Shown: piece by piece, positions 34,106 to 42,679 of the stretch
How positions within the stretch are numbered: the stretch's first letter is position 1
Layout: the number at the start of each line of letters is the position of its first letter
Source: Ornithinibacter aureus
Lineage (GTDB): Bacteria; Actinomycetota; Actinomycetes; Actinomycetales; Dermatophilaceae
Direction: 5' to 3'
DNA: 64,000 bases
Assembly: GCF_009858245.1 (NCBI RefSeq)
Contig: NZ_VMSB01000001.1
Span: 1,426,001-1,490,000 of the forward strand
Position numbers and translations under genes: made by a program
The notes under the pieces: model-generated
What the model was told of the DNA's origin: nothing
What the model saw: the letters and a program-made list of their open reading frames with translations, nothing else
Database searches by the model: none

Positions 34106-34875
34106 CCAACGTCCTCGTCTGCGTCAAGCGCGCGCCCGACCCCACCGGTGAGGTCGTGCTCACCGACGACGGCCTGCGTGTCGACGGCCGCTACGCCGGG
34201 TACACCACGAGCGCCCACGAGGAGTCCGCGGTGGCGCTCGCGGTGCAGCTCACCGAGGGCTCCGACGGCACGGTCACCGTGCTGTCGGTGGGTTCCGAGG
34301 ACAGCATCGAGCAGATCCGTGCGGGCATCGCGGTCGGCGCCACCGACGGCATCCTCGTCGAGGCCGACGCCGACCTGCTCGGCCCGGCCGACGTCGCCGA
34401 CGCCATCGCCCAGGCGGTGCGCGCCCGCGCTGAGGCGGGGACCACCTACGACCTCGTCCTGCTCGGCAACGACGCCGCCGACACCGGCGACTTCCAGGTG
34501 GGTGTCCGCCTGGCCTACCTGCTCGACCGACCCGTCGCCGCGGGCATCCAGCAGGTCGAGGTCAGTGACGGCCGCGCCACGTTGCGCGGAGAGGGCCCGG
34601 ACGGCACCGAGGTGTTCGAGGTCGACCTACCCGCGGTGGTCACCGTGCTCGAGGGCGGCGTCGCGCCGAAGTACCCGAGCGTCATGGGGCGCATGCGCGC
34701 CAAGAAGGCCCCCGTCGAGACCGTGGCCTGGACAGGGTCTGCCGCCGGGTCCGGCCGTCAGGTGCTCACGGTGCCCGAGGCGCCGCCGAGCCAGGTGACC
34801 GTCATCGGTGAGGGTGCCGCCGCCGCGCCCGCCCTCGTCTCCGTCCTGCGCGAACTGGGAGTGGTGTCGCGATGA
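34102..34875 (+). CDS. etfB: Electron transfer flavoprotein beta subunit
   Basis: 257 residues. The N-terminus VLVCVKRAPDPTGEVVL, the NEESAVALAVQL-like segment (here HEESAVALAVQLTE), LLGNDAADTGDFQVGVRLAYLL and APKYPSVMGRMRAKKAPVE are the ETF-beta pattern. It forms the ETF heterodimer with the next gene. The GTG start overlaps the preceding stop (GTGA). The operon makes this ETF the specific electron acceptor for the dimethylglycine dehydrogenase-like enzyme, carrying electrons to the quinone pool through an ETF dehydrogenase not in the window. Confidence 0.93.
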   Translation: MTNVLVCVKRAPDPTGEVVLTDDGLRVDGRYAGYTTSAHEESAVALAVQLTEGSDGTVTVLSVGSEDSIEQIRAGIAVGATDGILVEADADLLGPADVADAIAQAVRARAEAGTTYDLVLLGNDAADTGDFQVGVRLAYLLDRPVAAGIQQVEVSDGRATLRGEGPDGTEVFEVDLPAVVTVLEGGVAPKYPSVMGRMRAKKAPVETVAWTGSAAGSGRQVLTVPEAPPSQVTVIGEGAAAAPALVSVLRELGVVSR

Positions 34876-35831
34876 GTGTTCTCGTGCTGATCGAGGTCGA
34901 GGGAGGGTCCGCGTCACTGGTGTCACGCGAGGCGCTGACCTTCGCCCGTGACCTGGGTGCCGGCGACCTGCACGCCGTCGTCGTCGGCACACCCGCACCG
35001 GGTGTCGTCGCCGACTGCGCCGAGGCCGGTGTCGTCGCGATCCACACGGCGCAGGACCCGGCACTCGAGCGGGGATACGCCGCAGCCGCGTGGGCCGCCG
35101 TCGTCGAGGCAGCCGGCCGAGCAGCCCGGGCCGACCTCGTCGTGGCCCCGGGTACGGGCCGCGGCAACGAGGTGCTGGCGCACGTCGCGGCCCGCCGCAA
35201 CCTGCGCATGGCCGCGAACGTCGTCTCCGTCGAGTCGCTGAGCCCGCTCGTGGTCCAGCGGCAGGTCGTCGGCGGCGCCGCCCTCGAACGGGCGACCGTC
35301 GACAGCCGGGTCCGCCTGATGACGATGGCCGGTCATGCGGTCGAGCCGGTGGCAGCCCCCTCCCCCGGCGCTGCGACGGTCACTCCCCTCGCGATCACCG
35401 TCGACCCCAAGGACCTGCGCGCCCAGGTGGTGCGCACCGAGGCCCGTGAGACCGGCGACGCCACCGGCCTCACCGCCGCGCGGGTCGTCGTCGGCGGCGG
35501 GCGTGGGGCCGGTGGGCCCGAGGGTTTCGGCGGGGTCGAGGCCTTGGCCAACCGCCTCGGCGGCGCGGTCGGCGTCTCGCGGGTCGTCACGTCCTTGGGC
35601 TGGCGCCCGCACCACGAGCAGGTCGGCCAGACCGGTTCGCGGATCGCGCCGGACCTCTACATCGCGTGCGGCATCTCGGGCGCCATCCAGCACTGGGCCG
35701 GCTGCGCGTCGAGCAAGACGATCATCGCCGTCAACACCGACCCCGACGCCCCGATGGTCACCAAGGCGAACTACGCCGTCATCGGTGACATGCACGAGGT
35801 GCTGCCCGCGGTGCTCGACGAGCTCGCCTGA
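34872..35831 (+). CDS. etfA: Electron transfer flavoprotein alpha subunit
   Basis: 319 residues. The C-terminal FAD domain has VVGGGRGAGGPEGFGGVEALANRLGGAVGVSR, HHEQVGQTGSRIAPDLYIACGISGAIQH and IIAVNTDPDAPMVTKANYAVIGD, the standard ETF-alpha signature. The start overlaps the etfB stop (ATGA). It is the last gene of the regulon operon; an IS1182-family element begins only 26 bases after its stop, so whatever terminator existed was displaced or lies within the element. Confidence 0.95.
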   Translation: MSVLVLIEVEGGSASLVSREALTFARDLGAGDLHAVVVGTPAPGVVADCAEAGVVAIHTAQDPALERGYAAAAWAAVVEAAGRAARADLVVAPGTGRGNEVLAHVAARRNLRMAANVVSVESLSPLVVQRQVVGGAALERATVDSRVRLMTMAGHAVEPVAAPSPGAATVTPLAITVDPKDLRAQVVRTEARETGDATGLTAARVVVGGGRGAGGPEGFGGVEALANRLGGAVGVSRVVTSLGWRPHHEQVGQTGSRIAPDLYIACGISGAIQHWAGCASSKTIIAVNTDPDAPMVTKANYAVIGDMHEVLPAVLDELA

Positions 35832-35853
35832 CCTCCCCGCGGTTCCTGGTGGT

Positions 35854-35857
35854 CTAG
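35854..35857. repeat. CTAG target duplication, left side of the IS
   Basis: CTAG abuts the left inverted repeat and is repeated directly at 37695-37698 beside the right one. Because CTAG is its own reverse complement, the boundary between target repeat and element end is formally ambiguous by four bases. Confidence 0.7.
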
Positions 35858-37694
35858 GAGACTGCTGAACAAGGCGGTGTGCGAGTGACGGTTTCCTCGT
35901 GAGGACGGGCAGGACACCTCAAGGCGGTCTGTGCCGCAATGGAAAGTCAGCGCTCAAGGCGCGACAACGAGTTCGTCCTGCCCGTCGTATCGACCTTGCG
36001 CCCGGTGCGTGGGGCCTGTCAAGGGCCGTGGCCCCCTTCTTCAGGTCAGCGCCCAGGCCCCGTCCTGGTGGGTCAGCCCGAGCGCGAGAAGGCGGCGCAG
36101 GTTGAGCGCGGCGGAGCGGTGATGCAGCCAGGCGTTGTTCTTGACCACGCCGCGGTAGGGCACGCGCCGGTTGCCGCGGGTAAGCCACGCGATGGAGCGT
36201 TCGACCATCGGCCGATGCTGGCGGTACACGGCTTGGAAGTCGGGATGCTCAGCGCGTGCCCGGTGCTCGCGTTGGAGCTGATGGTGCTCGCCGAGGCTGA
36301 CTTTGCGGCCGGTTGCGGCGGTGGTGCATCTGGCACGTAGCGGGCAGCTACTGCAGGCAGCACCAAAGGTGGCGGTGCCTTTAGTGCTGACCCGCCGGGT
36401 GATCCCGGCCGGGCAGGTCAACGTGGCGGCCGCGCTGTCGTGGGTGAAGTCGTCCAAGGTGAAACCATCCTCGACCGCGGGCCGCGACGGCCAGGGTTTG
36501 ACGACCGGCTCCCAATTGCGCCCGGCGAGGGTGGCGAGCATCGGCCCCGAGGCGTAGGCGGAGTCACCCAGGACCTGCACGTCGGTGGCGTCGGCCAGGG
36601 TGGGGTCGGTGGTGACCAGGTCGGCGCCGACCGCGGCGTCGGAGTTTTGACTCCCGTTGGTCTTGGTCAGTGCGACCTTGGTCATCAGCCCGGTGTCGGG
36701 CTCGATGACGACGTGGGCCTTGAACCCGTCCTGGCGACGCTGCCGCGTCTTGTGCGCGTGCCGGGCGTCGGGGTCCACCGTGGAGATCACCCGGTCCGGT
36801 GCGGTCTTGCGGGCGATCCGCCACCGCCCGTCGGTGCCGTCGGAGCCTTGCGCGGGTTCCACGTCCTGCCCGGCGACCAGCGCCAGCAGCGCGATGGCCT
36901 CGGCTGGCTTCCCGCCCGCCGCCTCGATGGCGTCGGTGTCGAGCGCGCCCAGCAACGCCGCGGCGTCGTTGACCAGGGCAGTGACCAGGTCCTCACGCGC
37001 GTCGTGGTCGTCCCACGCGATCCGCGGCTTGCCCGTGGCCGTGTAGTCCTGGCCCGTGACCACGGCCAACCGGGTGCAGTGTGCGGACACCAGCGTCGGG
37101 GCACCGTCGACCTCACGGGTGACCCGGCGGATCGACGCGATCAGCTGGGTGACCGTGTCCTGACGGGCGACCGCGTCGTCGAGCACGGTGGAGTCCAACG
37201 CTCGCCGCGTCTTGCCGGCCAGGACTCCTGTGGCGGTGATGACCTCACGCACCACCTCGAAGATCCGCTGCGGACGCTCACTGGCCGCGAGCTGCTTACG
37301 CCAGTACGTCAACGTCGAGGGGTGGAACCCGGACGCGTCGACCGCGTACCCGCACGCCGCTTTCCACCGCAGGTCGAACGTGAGCGCGTCAACCGCCTCA
37401 CGGTCGGAGTACCCGTGCAGCGACTGCAACACCAACACCGACGCGATGACCTCGGGCGGGATCGAGGGGCGGCCCCGCCCCGAGGGGAACAAGTCCGTGA
37501 ACAGCTCCGGCGGGAACAACGCATCGCGGTGCTCAGCCAAGAACGCGAACACGCTCCCAGCCGGCAACAGATGCCCCGCCAACGACTCCACATCCAGCAG
37601 ATCACGCTGCCGGTCAGCCTCACCCTGCATGACCCCAACGATCCCAGCCCAAGGTCAACCCGGCCCCCCGCCACGCGGATTCTTCAGCAGTCTC
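35858..37694 (-). mobile_element. IS1182-family insertion sequence (1,837 bp)
   Basis: Terminal inverted repeats start GAGACTGCTGAA at 35858 and its complement ends at 37694; inside this the ends diverge. The element holds one transposase gene on the minus strand and about 180 non-coding bases at its left end. That stretch has a perfect 12-bp inverted repeat (35904-35915 with 35975-35986) and a GC-rich hairpin around 36010-36040, probably the transposase terminator. The flanks are a CTAG direct repeat. Both ends and the frame look intact, so insertion may be recent. Confidence 0.9.
36041..37630 (-). CDS. IS1182-family DDE transposase
   Basis: 529 residues. The N-terminal region has RGRPSIPPEVIASVLVLQSLHGYSDREAVDALTFDLRWK, the conserved IS1182 start, then FHPSTLTYWRKQL. 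DDE candidates are the Asp in RALDSTVLDDA, the Asp in VLGDSAYASG and the Glu in RPMVERSIAWLTRGNRRV. A small cysteine cluster (CSSCPLRARC) precedes the last block. The frame is uninterrupted, so the protein is probably active. The start is the ATG of MQGEADRQRDLLDVES, 64 bases from the right end of the element. Confidence 0.92.
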   Translation of the reverse strand: MQGEADRQRDLLDVESLAGHLLPAGSVFAFLAEHRDALFPPELFTDLFPSGRGRPSIPPEVIASVLVLQSLHGYSDREAVDALTFDLRWKAACGYAVDASGFHPSTLTYWRKQLAASERPQRIFEVVREVITATGVLAGKTRRALDSTVLDDAVARQDTVTQLIASIRRVTREVDGAPTLVSAHCTRLAVVTGQDYTATGKPRIAWDDHDAREDLVTALVNDAAALLGALDTDAIEAAGGKPAEAIALLALVAGQDVEPAQGSDGTDGRWRIARKTAPDRVISTVDPDARHAHKTRQRRQDGFKAHVVIEPDTGLMTKVALTKTNGSQNSDAAVGADLVTTDPTLADATDVQVLGDSAYASGPMLATLAGRNWEPVVKPWPSRPAVEDGFTLDDFTHDSAAATLTCPAGITRRVSTKGTATFGAACSSCPLRARCTTAATGRKVSLGEHHQLQREHRARAEHPDFQAVYRQHRPMVERSIAWLTRGNRRVPYRGVVKNNAWLHHRSAALNLRRLLALGLTHQDGAWALT

Positions 37695-37698
37695 CTAG
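37695..37698. repeat. CTAG target duplication, right side of the IS, containing the PHP gene stop codon
   Basis: The minus-strand TAG stop of the PHP-domain gene is three of these four bases. The duplication therefore kept the gene's stop codon when the element inserted. Confidence 0.7.
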
Positions 37699-38543
37699 GG
37701 GGTCACGACGGGCGTCCCCGTGCCCAGGGCCTCGATGACCTCCAGGGCAGCCGGTGACGTCGTGTGCTCGCCGATCCGGTTGAGCTTGCCGGTGCCGTGG
37801 TAGTCGCTGGACCCGGTGATGACCAACCCGAGCGCCCGCGCGAGGTCCGCGAGGTGCGCCACGGCATCCGCGGGGTGGTCGCGGTGGTCCACCTCGATCC
37901 CTGCCAGTCCCGCTGCGGCCATCTCCTCGATGAGCACGTCGGCGACGACCCGGCCCCGGTTCACCGAGCGCGGGTGGGCGATGACGGGCACGCCACCAGC
38001 CGCGCGCACGATCTCGACGGCTCGCACCGGGTCGGGAGCGTAGTGCTCCACGTAGTAGGGGCTGCGTCCACCCAGCCAGCGCGCGAACGCCTCATCGCGG
38101 TGCCCGACGACCCCGGAGGCCACGAGCGCGTCGGCGATGTGCGGGCGGCCGGGAGTGGCACCGGGTTCCACCTGCGAACGGACCTGCTCGATCGTGACCG
38201 GGATGCCGTCGGCCGCCATCTTCGCGACCATCGCGTCGAGCCTGGTGTCGCGGCTGTGCCGGGCCCGTTCGAGCTCGGCAACGAGGTCGGGGTGCGTCGG
38301 GTCGGGCAGGAAGGCGAGCAGGTGGATGCTCTGGTGACGTCGGCTGCACGAGACCTCGATGCCGGGAACCAGCCGGATGCCGTGGCGCCGCGCCGCAGCC
38401 GTCGCCTCGTCCCAGCCCAGCGTCGTGTCGTGGTCGGTGAGCGCCACGACGTCCAGCCCGGCAGCGACCGCCTGCCCCACGACGACCGCGGGCGGCTCGG
38501 TGCCGTCGCTCGCGATGGAGTGGGTGTGGAGGTCGATGAGCAC
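37695..38543 (-). CDS. PHP-domain phosphoesterase (TrpH/YciV-like)
   Basis: 282 residues. The metal-binding PHP signature is MLIDLHTHSIASDG, then VVALTDHDTTLGWDEA, the Glu in VPGIEVSC, VPVIAHPRSVNRGR and ITGSSDYHGTGK. This matches the TrpH/YciV group, which removes 3'-phosphate from nucleotides or degrades short RNAs (RNase AM). The gene is complete: its TAG stop is formed by the CTAG repeat flanking the IS. It is 30 bases downstream of the MaoC-like gene on the same strand. Confidence 0.9.
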   Translation of the reverse strand: MLIDLHTHSIASDGTEPPAVVVGQAVAAGLDVVALTDHDTTLGWDEATAAARRHGIRLVPGIEVSCSRRHQSIHLLAFLPDPTHPDLVAELERARHSRDTRLDAMVAKMAADGIPVTIEQVRSQVEPGATPGRPHIADALVASGVVGHRDEAFARWLGGRSPYYVEHYAPDPVRAVEIVRAAGGVPVIAHPRSVNRGRVVADVLIEEMAAAGLAGIEVDHRDHPADAVAHLADLARALGLVITGSSDYHGTGKLNRIGEHTTSPAALEVIEALGTGTPVVTP

Positions 38544-38573
38544 CGAACCAGCGTAGAGGTCTCCTGAGCCCGC

Positions 38574-39110
38574 TCAGGCGGGGGACACCGGTCCCGGCCA
38601 GTTCTTGTCCGGGACCGGTGTGGGGCGGCCGGGCTGTTCGCCGCCGCGCTCCTGTAGGTAGTTCTCCTTGGGCACCATGACCTTGCGCCGGAAGATGCAC
38701 ACGATCGTGCCGTCCTGCTTGTAGCCGATGGTCTCGACGTGCACCACGCCGCGGTCGTCCTTGCTCGTGCTCTCCCACTTGTCGAGCACGGTGGTCTCGC
38801 CGTAGAGGGTGTCGCCGTGGAACGTCGGCGCCACGTGGCGCAGGCTCTCGATCTCGAGGTTGGCGATCGCCTTGCCGCTGATGTCTGGCACCGACATGCC
38901 GAGCAGGATCGAGTACACGTAGTTGCCGACGACGACGTTCTGACCGAACTGCGTGGTCTCCTGCGCGTAGTTGGTGTCCAGGTGCAGGGGGTGGTGGTTC
39001 ATCGTGAGCAGGCAGAACAGGTGGTCGTCGTACTCGGTGACCGTCTTGCCGGGCCAGTGCTTGTAGGTGGCACCGACCTCGAACTCCTCGTAGCTGCGAC
39101 CGAACTGCAC
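38574..39110 (-). CDS. MaoC-family hydratase (mesaconyl-CoA hydratase-like)
   Basis: 178 residues. The hotdog-fold hydratase motif is visible as TYKHWPGKTVTEYDDHLFCLLTMNHHPLHLDTNYA, whose Asn-His pair is catalytic, and FGQNVVVGNYVYSILLGMSVPDIS. The long insert and FRRKVMVPKENYL tail resemble actinobacterial enzymes annotated as mesaconyl-CoA hydratases. With two malyl-CoA lyase-like genes at 54.3-56.3 kb it could serve methylmalyl-CoA chemistry, but the genes are 15 kb apart. The GTG at 39110 has AAGGAG eight bases upstream, which decides the start over an ATG at 39179. Confidence 0.8.
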   Translation of the reverse strand: MQFGRSYEEFEVGATYKHWPGKTVTEYDDHLFCLLTMNHHPLHLDTNYAQETTQFGQNVVVGNYVYSILLGMSVPDISGKAIANLEIESLRHVAPTFHGDTLYGETTVLDKWESTSKDDRGVVHVETIGYKQDGTIVCIFRRKVMVPKENYLQERGGEQPGRPTPVPDKNWPGPVSPA

Positions 39111-39161
39111 GACGTCACTCCTTGACCTGCTGGCGGGCTTGGGCTGCCATCCTCCCAGCGT

Positions 39162-39194
39162 GCACGCGGCACACCCCATGGGTGTGCCGCGTGC
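39162..39194 (-). terminator. Hairpin terminator of the surface-protein gene
   Basis: Perfect 15-bp arms (39162-39176 and 39180-39194) around a three-base loop, 36 bases beyond the surface-protein stop and just upstream of the MaoC-like gene on the same strand. Confidence 0.83.
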
Positions 39195-39229
39195 GTTGCC
39201 TCACACGTCGTGCTCGGTCGCGGGGATCG

Positions 39230-39946
39230 TCAGTGTCGGCGCGGCGCGGTGCGCGAGGCCATCCGCGACCCGATGACCAGCAGGAAGCCGGCCACCAGCA
39301 GGGCAGCGCCCAGGGCCGCGATCGCGGTCAGCTCGACGCCGGTCCGAGCCAGCACGGAGACCGGCTTCGTCGGAGACGCGGACGGGGACGGGGACGGCGA
39401 CTGTGAGGACGACGGCGACTCCGACACCGTCGGCGTCGGCGTGGGTGACGTGCTCGGCGTCTCGCCCGTGCCGCTGCCACCGCCGCCGTAGCGGTAGGCG
39501 GTGGCGTCCACGGGCTCGGTCTCGCCCTGGGTCACGACCGTCCCCTCGTCGGTCCACGGGCCAGTGCCCGTGGCGTCGGCGAAGACCGGAAGTTGGAAGA
39601 CCTGACCCGCGGCGGTCGATGCCACGGTGGCGGTGAGCGACGTGGCCGAGCAGGCGGTGACCGTCATGGGCACCTGAGCGGTGTCAGCCCGGGGGCAGGT
39701 CGATGGTGAAGGAATCACCCCCACAGTGCCCGTCGGCGATCGTCCCCGACAACGCCAGCTCGATGAAGTCCCAGGACGTCGCCTCGGTGTCCGGAGTGAC
39801 CACCACCGAGATGGGGTCGGTCACGGGCGAGCTCACGCACTCGGCAGCCTGGGCACTCATGGCGTCCAGCCCACCAGGGCGAAGCCCAGGGCCACGGCGG
39901 CCAGCCCTCCCTGGACGGACGCACGCCAACGGACAGCACTCTTCAC
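39230..39946 (-). pseudogene. LPxTG-type cell-wall surface protein with two compensating frameshifts
   Basis: A GTG at 39946 after AGGGAGG starts a signal peptide (MKSAVRWRASVQGGLAAVAL...), but that frame stops near 39860. The adjacent frame continues sensibly with MSAQAAECVSSPVTDPISVVV to GDSFTIDLPP near 39690. There a run of C and G marks a second shift back to the first frame, which reads ADTAQVPMTVTACS, an Ig-like region, a Ser/Pro/Thr linker of about 30 residues, the sortase signal LARTG, a membrane segment and a basic tail. The intact protein would be about 238 residues and wall-anchored. Real mutations or base-calling errors in GC runs both fit. Confidence 0.7.
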
Positions 39947-40137
39947 GACGATCCCTCCCTAGGGTGGCGCGACCCCGGCCCTCTGGGCCGGCTTCCCCCG
40001 CGCACACAAGACAACAGCCGTGAAAACGTAACAAGATCTCGGCGGTCCGTGGCACGATTCCTGAACGACTTTGCCCCGTGCGCAGATTCGCCGCACCGGG
40101 CACCAGGGCGAGGACCACAAGGAAGTGCCAGCAACCC
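39947..40137. promoter_or_regulatory. Divergent intergenic region, surface protein / glycerol kinase
   Basis: About 190 non-coding bases. It holds a perfect hairpin with 7-bp arms and TCT loop (39975-39991) in the leader of the minus-strand gene and a relatively AT-rich patch at 40008-40035 that probably contains promoters. No clear repressor dyad is visible. Confidence 0.4.
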
Positions 40138-41655
40138 ATGACTGACTTCGTCGGCGCAATCGACCAGGGCACGACGAGCACGCGGTTCATCGTCTTCGAC
40201 CACGACGGGATGCCGGTGGCGAGCCACCAGCTCGAGCACGAGCAGGTCCTCCCCCGCGCCGGGTGGGTCGAACACAACCCCCTGGAGATCTGGGAGCGCA
40301 CGCAGGCCGTCATCGGCAGCGCCCTGACCACTGCCGGCCTGGCCACGAGCGACCTCGCCGCGATCGGGGTGACCAACCAGCGCGAGACCGCCATCATCTG
40401 GGATCGCCGGACGGGTCGCCCCTACTACAACGCCGTCGTCTGGCAGGACACCCGCACCGACTCGATCGCCAAGGCACTGGATGCCGATGGGCGTGGGGAC
40501 GTCATCCGGCGCAAGGCCGGTCTGCCCCCAGCGACTTACTTCTCCGCGGGCAAGGTGCAGTGGCTGCTCGAGAACGTCGAGGGCCTGCGCGCCGCCGCCG
40601 AGCGGGGCGACGCCCTCTTCGGCACGCCCGACACCTGGGTCGTGTGGAACCTCACCGGCGGGCCGGACGGCGGCATCCACGCCACCGACGTCACGAACGC
40701 CAGCCGCACCATGCTCATGGACCTGACGACCCTGGACTGGGACGACGAGCTGCTCGGCTTCTTCGGCATCCCCCGGGCGATGCTGCCGACCATCCACAGC
40801 AGCAGCGACGCCACCGCCTACGGGATGACGACCGTGGACCGCAGTGGCGCGGCCGGGGTGCGGATCACCGGCGTCCTCGGCGACCAGCAGGCGGCGACCG
40901 TCGGTCAGGTGTGCTTCGCGCCGGGCGAAGCCAAGAACACCTACGGCACCGGCAACTTCCTGCTGCTCAACACCGGCGAGGAACTCGTGCGCAGCAGCAA
41001 CGGCCTGCTGAGCACGGTGGCCTACCGCTTCGGCGACGCCAAGCCGGTGTACGCCCTCGAGGGGTCGATCGCGGTGACCGGCAGCGCCGTGCAGTGGCTG
41101 CGCGACCAGCTCGGCATCATCTCCGGCGCCTCCGAGGTCGAGCCCCTCGCGGCATCCGTGCCGGACACCGGCGGGGTCTACTTCGTCCCGGCGTTCAGTG
41201 GGCTGTTCGCCCCCTACTGGCGAAGCGATGCGCGCGGCGCCATCGTGGGCCTGTCACGCTTCAACACCAACGCCCACGTGGCAAGAGCCACCCTCGAGGC
41301 GATCTGCTACCAGTCTCGCGACGTCGTCGACGCGATGGCCGCCGACTCCGGGGTCACCCTCACCACCCTCAAGGTCGACGGGGGCATCACCGCCAACAAC
41401 CTGTGCATGCAGCTGCAGGCCAACATCCTCGGTGTGCCGGTGTCCAAGCCGGTCGTGCCGGAGACCACGGCCCTCGGTGCCGCCTACGCTGCGGGGCTCG
41501 CGACCGGGTTCTGGTCGGGCACCGACGAACTGCGTGCCAACTGGGCCCAGGCGCAGCGGTGGGAACCTCAGTGGACCGACGCGCAGCGGCGCGACGGCTA
41601 CGCCGGGTGGCGCAAGGCGGTCGAGCGGACCCTGGGCTGGGTCGACGTAGAGTGA
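40138..41655 (+). CDS. glpK: Glycerol kinase
   Basis: 505 residues. FGGY-family kinase with the glycerol-kinase pattern [27 protein letters not shown]-like [59 protein letters not shown] and [24 protein letters not shown]. It phosphorylates glycerol to sn-glycerol 3-phosphate in the cytoplasm. No glpF or glpD lies beside it in this window, so it is a stand-alone copy. Its stop is one base away from the stop of the convergent beta-lactamase-fold gene, so the 3' ends of the messages must overlap. Confidence 0.96.
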   Translation: MTDFVGAIDQGTTSTRFIVFDHDGMPVASHQLEHEQVLPRAGWVEHNPLEIWERTQAVIGSALTTAGLATSDLAAIGVTNQRETAIIWDRRTGRPYYNAVVWQDTRTDSIAKALDADGRGDVIRRKAGLPPATYFSAGKVQWLLENVEGLRAAAERGDALFGTPDTWVVWNLTGGPDGGIHATDVTNASRTMLMDLTTLDWDDELLGFFGIPRAMLPTIHSSSDATAYGMTTVDRSGAAGVRITGVLGDQQAATVGQVCFAPGEAKNTYGTGNFLLLNTGEELVRSSNGLLSTVAYRFGDAKPVYALEGSIAVTGSAVQWLRDQLGIISGASEVEPLAASVPDTGGVYFVPAFSGLFAPYWRSDARGAIVGLSRFNTNAHVARATLEAICYQSRDVVDAMAADSGVTLTTLKVDGGITANNLCMQLQANILGVPVSKPVVPETTALGAAYAAGLATGFWSGTDELRANWAQAQRWEPQWTDAQRRDGYAGWRKAVERTLGWVDVE

Positions 41656-41656
41656 C

Positions 41657-42679
41657 TCAGGCGAGGCCGTCTGCCATCGCCCGATGACAGATGTCGGCGA
41701 CCTCGTTGATGGTGCGCCGACCGTGGCTGAACCCGGCAGTGCTTCGCGACAGGATGCTCAGCACGTACTCCCGGTCCGCGCCACTCACCCACCCTGTCGA
41801 GTTCAGGCGATAGCCGTCGGGCAGGGGTCCCCAGCCGTTCTTGGCCGCCACGTGCACGCGTCGCGACTCCGGGGCGAAGGCGCCCCACCGCTGCTGGGGC
41901 ACCACATCGGCCATGAGCATCCGGGCGATCGTGCGACGGCCCCCGTCGAGCACCCGATCAGAGGACAACACGGCATCCACCATGAGCGACAGGTCTCCGG
42001 GGACGGTTCGCCAGAAGCCCCACCACCCCGAGTCGATCTGGGTCTTCGTCATCCCGACGAGCCCGGCGACCCGCTCGACCTCATCGCGCCCCACCTGGGC
42101 GAGCAGGGTCTCGGTCGCCCCGTTGTCGCTGCGGGTGATCATCCGCCTCGCGAGGTCGCGCTCGCGCTCGGTGAGCTCTTCACCGGCCTCCTGCGCCTGG
42201 CGGAGCACCGTGGTGAGCACCAGCACCTTGATGGTGCTGTAGCAGAACCCCTCGCTCGCCTCGTGGCGAAAGCTCTGCCCGCGGCGCAGGTCCACGATCT
42301 CCAGGCCCAGTCGCCCGCTGCGCCCCGACAGGTACTCCTCGAGCCGGTTGGCGAGTTTCGGCGCCTCCACCGGCGAGGCCTGGCCCTCGGGAACGCCTGA
42401 GGCGCCCGCCGTCGGGCTGGGCGAGGGGGATGCCGTGGCACCGGAGGGTTCGCCGGTCGACCCTGGTGCGGTGGTCGGCCCAGTCGTCGTCTGCATCGCC
42501 GGGGATGCAGCGGCGTCGTCACTGAACAGCTCGCGAACCCCGAGGCCCAGCGCCCCCACCCCGAGGAGCGCGCCCCCACCGACGACGAGCCGGCGCCGGG
42601 CGATGACCTCGGGCGAGGGCCGTCGCGGTCGCCGGAGGTCGACCCGTCGCGGGTCGTGGGGCCTGGGCGGTGACGTCAT
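41657..42679 (-). CDS. Class A beta-lactamase-fold serine hydrolase, membrane-anchored
   Basis: 340 residues. A basic N-terminus with an RRR run is followed by one membrane segment (VVGGGALLGVGALGLGV, residues about 32-48), a low-complexity Ser/Thr/Pro linker to about residue 105, and a penicilloyl-hydrolase fold with the SxxK motif in CYSTIKVLVL, the SDN motif in ITRSDNGATE and AAKNGWGPL in place of KTG. The KNG form and lack of the class A Glu loop suggest a cell-wall-related or penicillin-binding hydrolase rather than a resistance enzyme. It overlaps the DUF2332 gene by four bases, so they are co-transcribed. Confidence 0.82.
   Translation of the reverse strand: MTSPPRPHDPRRVDLRRPRRPSPEVIARRRLVVGGGALLGVGALGLGVRELFSDDAAASPAMQTTTGPTTAPGSTGEPSGATASPSPSPTAGASGVPEGQASPVEAPKLANRLEEYLSGRSGRLGLEIVDLRRGQSFRHEASEGFCYSTIKVLVLTTVLRQAQEAGEELTERERDLARRMITRSDNGATETLLAQVGRDEVERVAGLVGMTKTQIDSGWWGFWRTVPGDLSLMVDAVLSSDRVLDGGRRTIARMLMADVVPQQRWGAFAPESRRVHVAAKNGWGPLPDGYRLNSTGWVSGADREYVLSILSRSTAGFSHGRRTINEVADICHRAMADGLA

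Noticed and set aside
41657-42679. Antibiotic-resistance beta-lactamase
   Set aside because: The fold is right, but KNG replaces KTG and no class A glutamate loop is evident; a cell-wall-related hydrolase is more likely.
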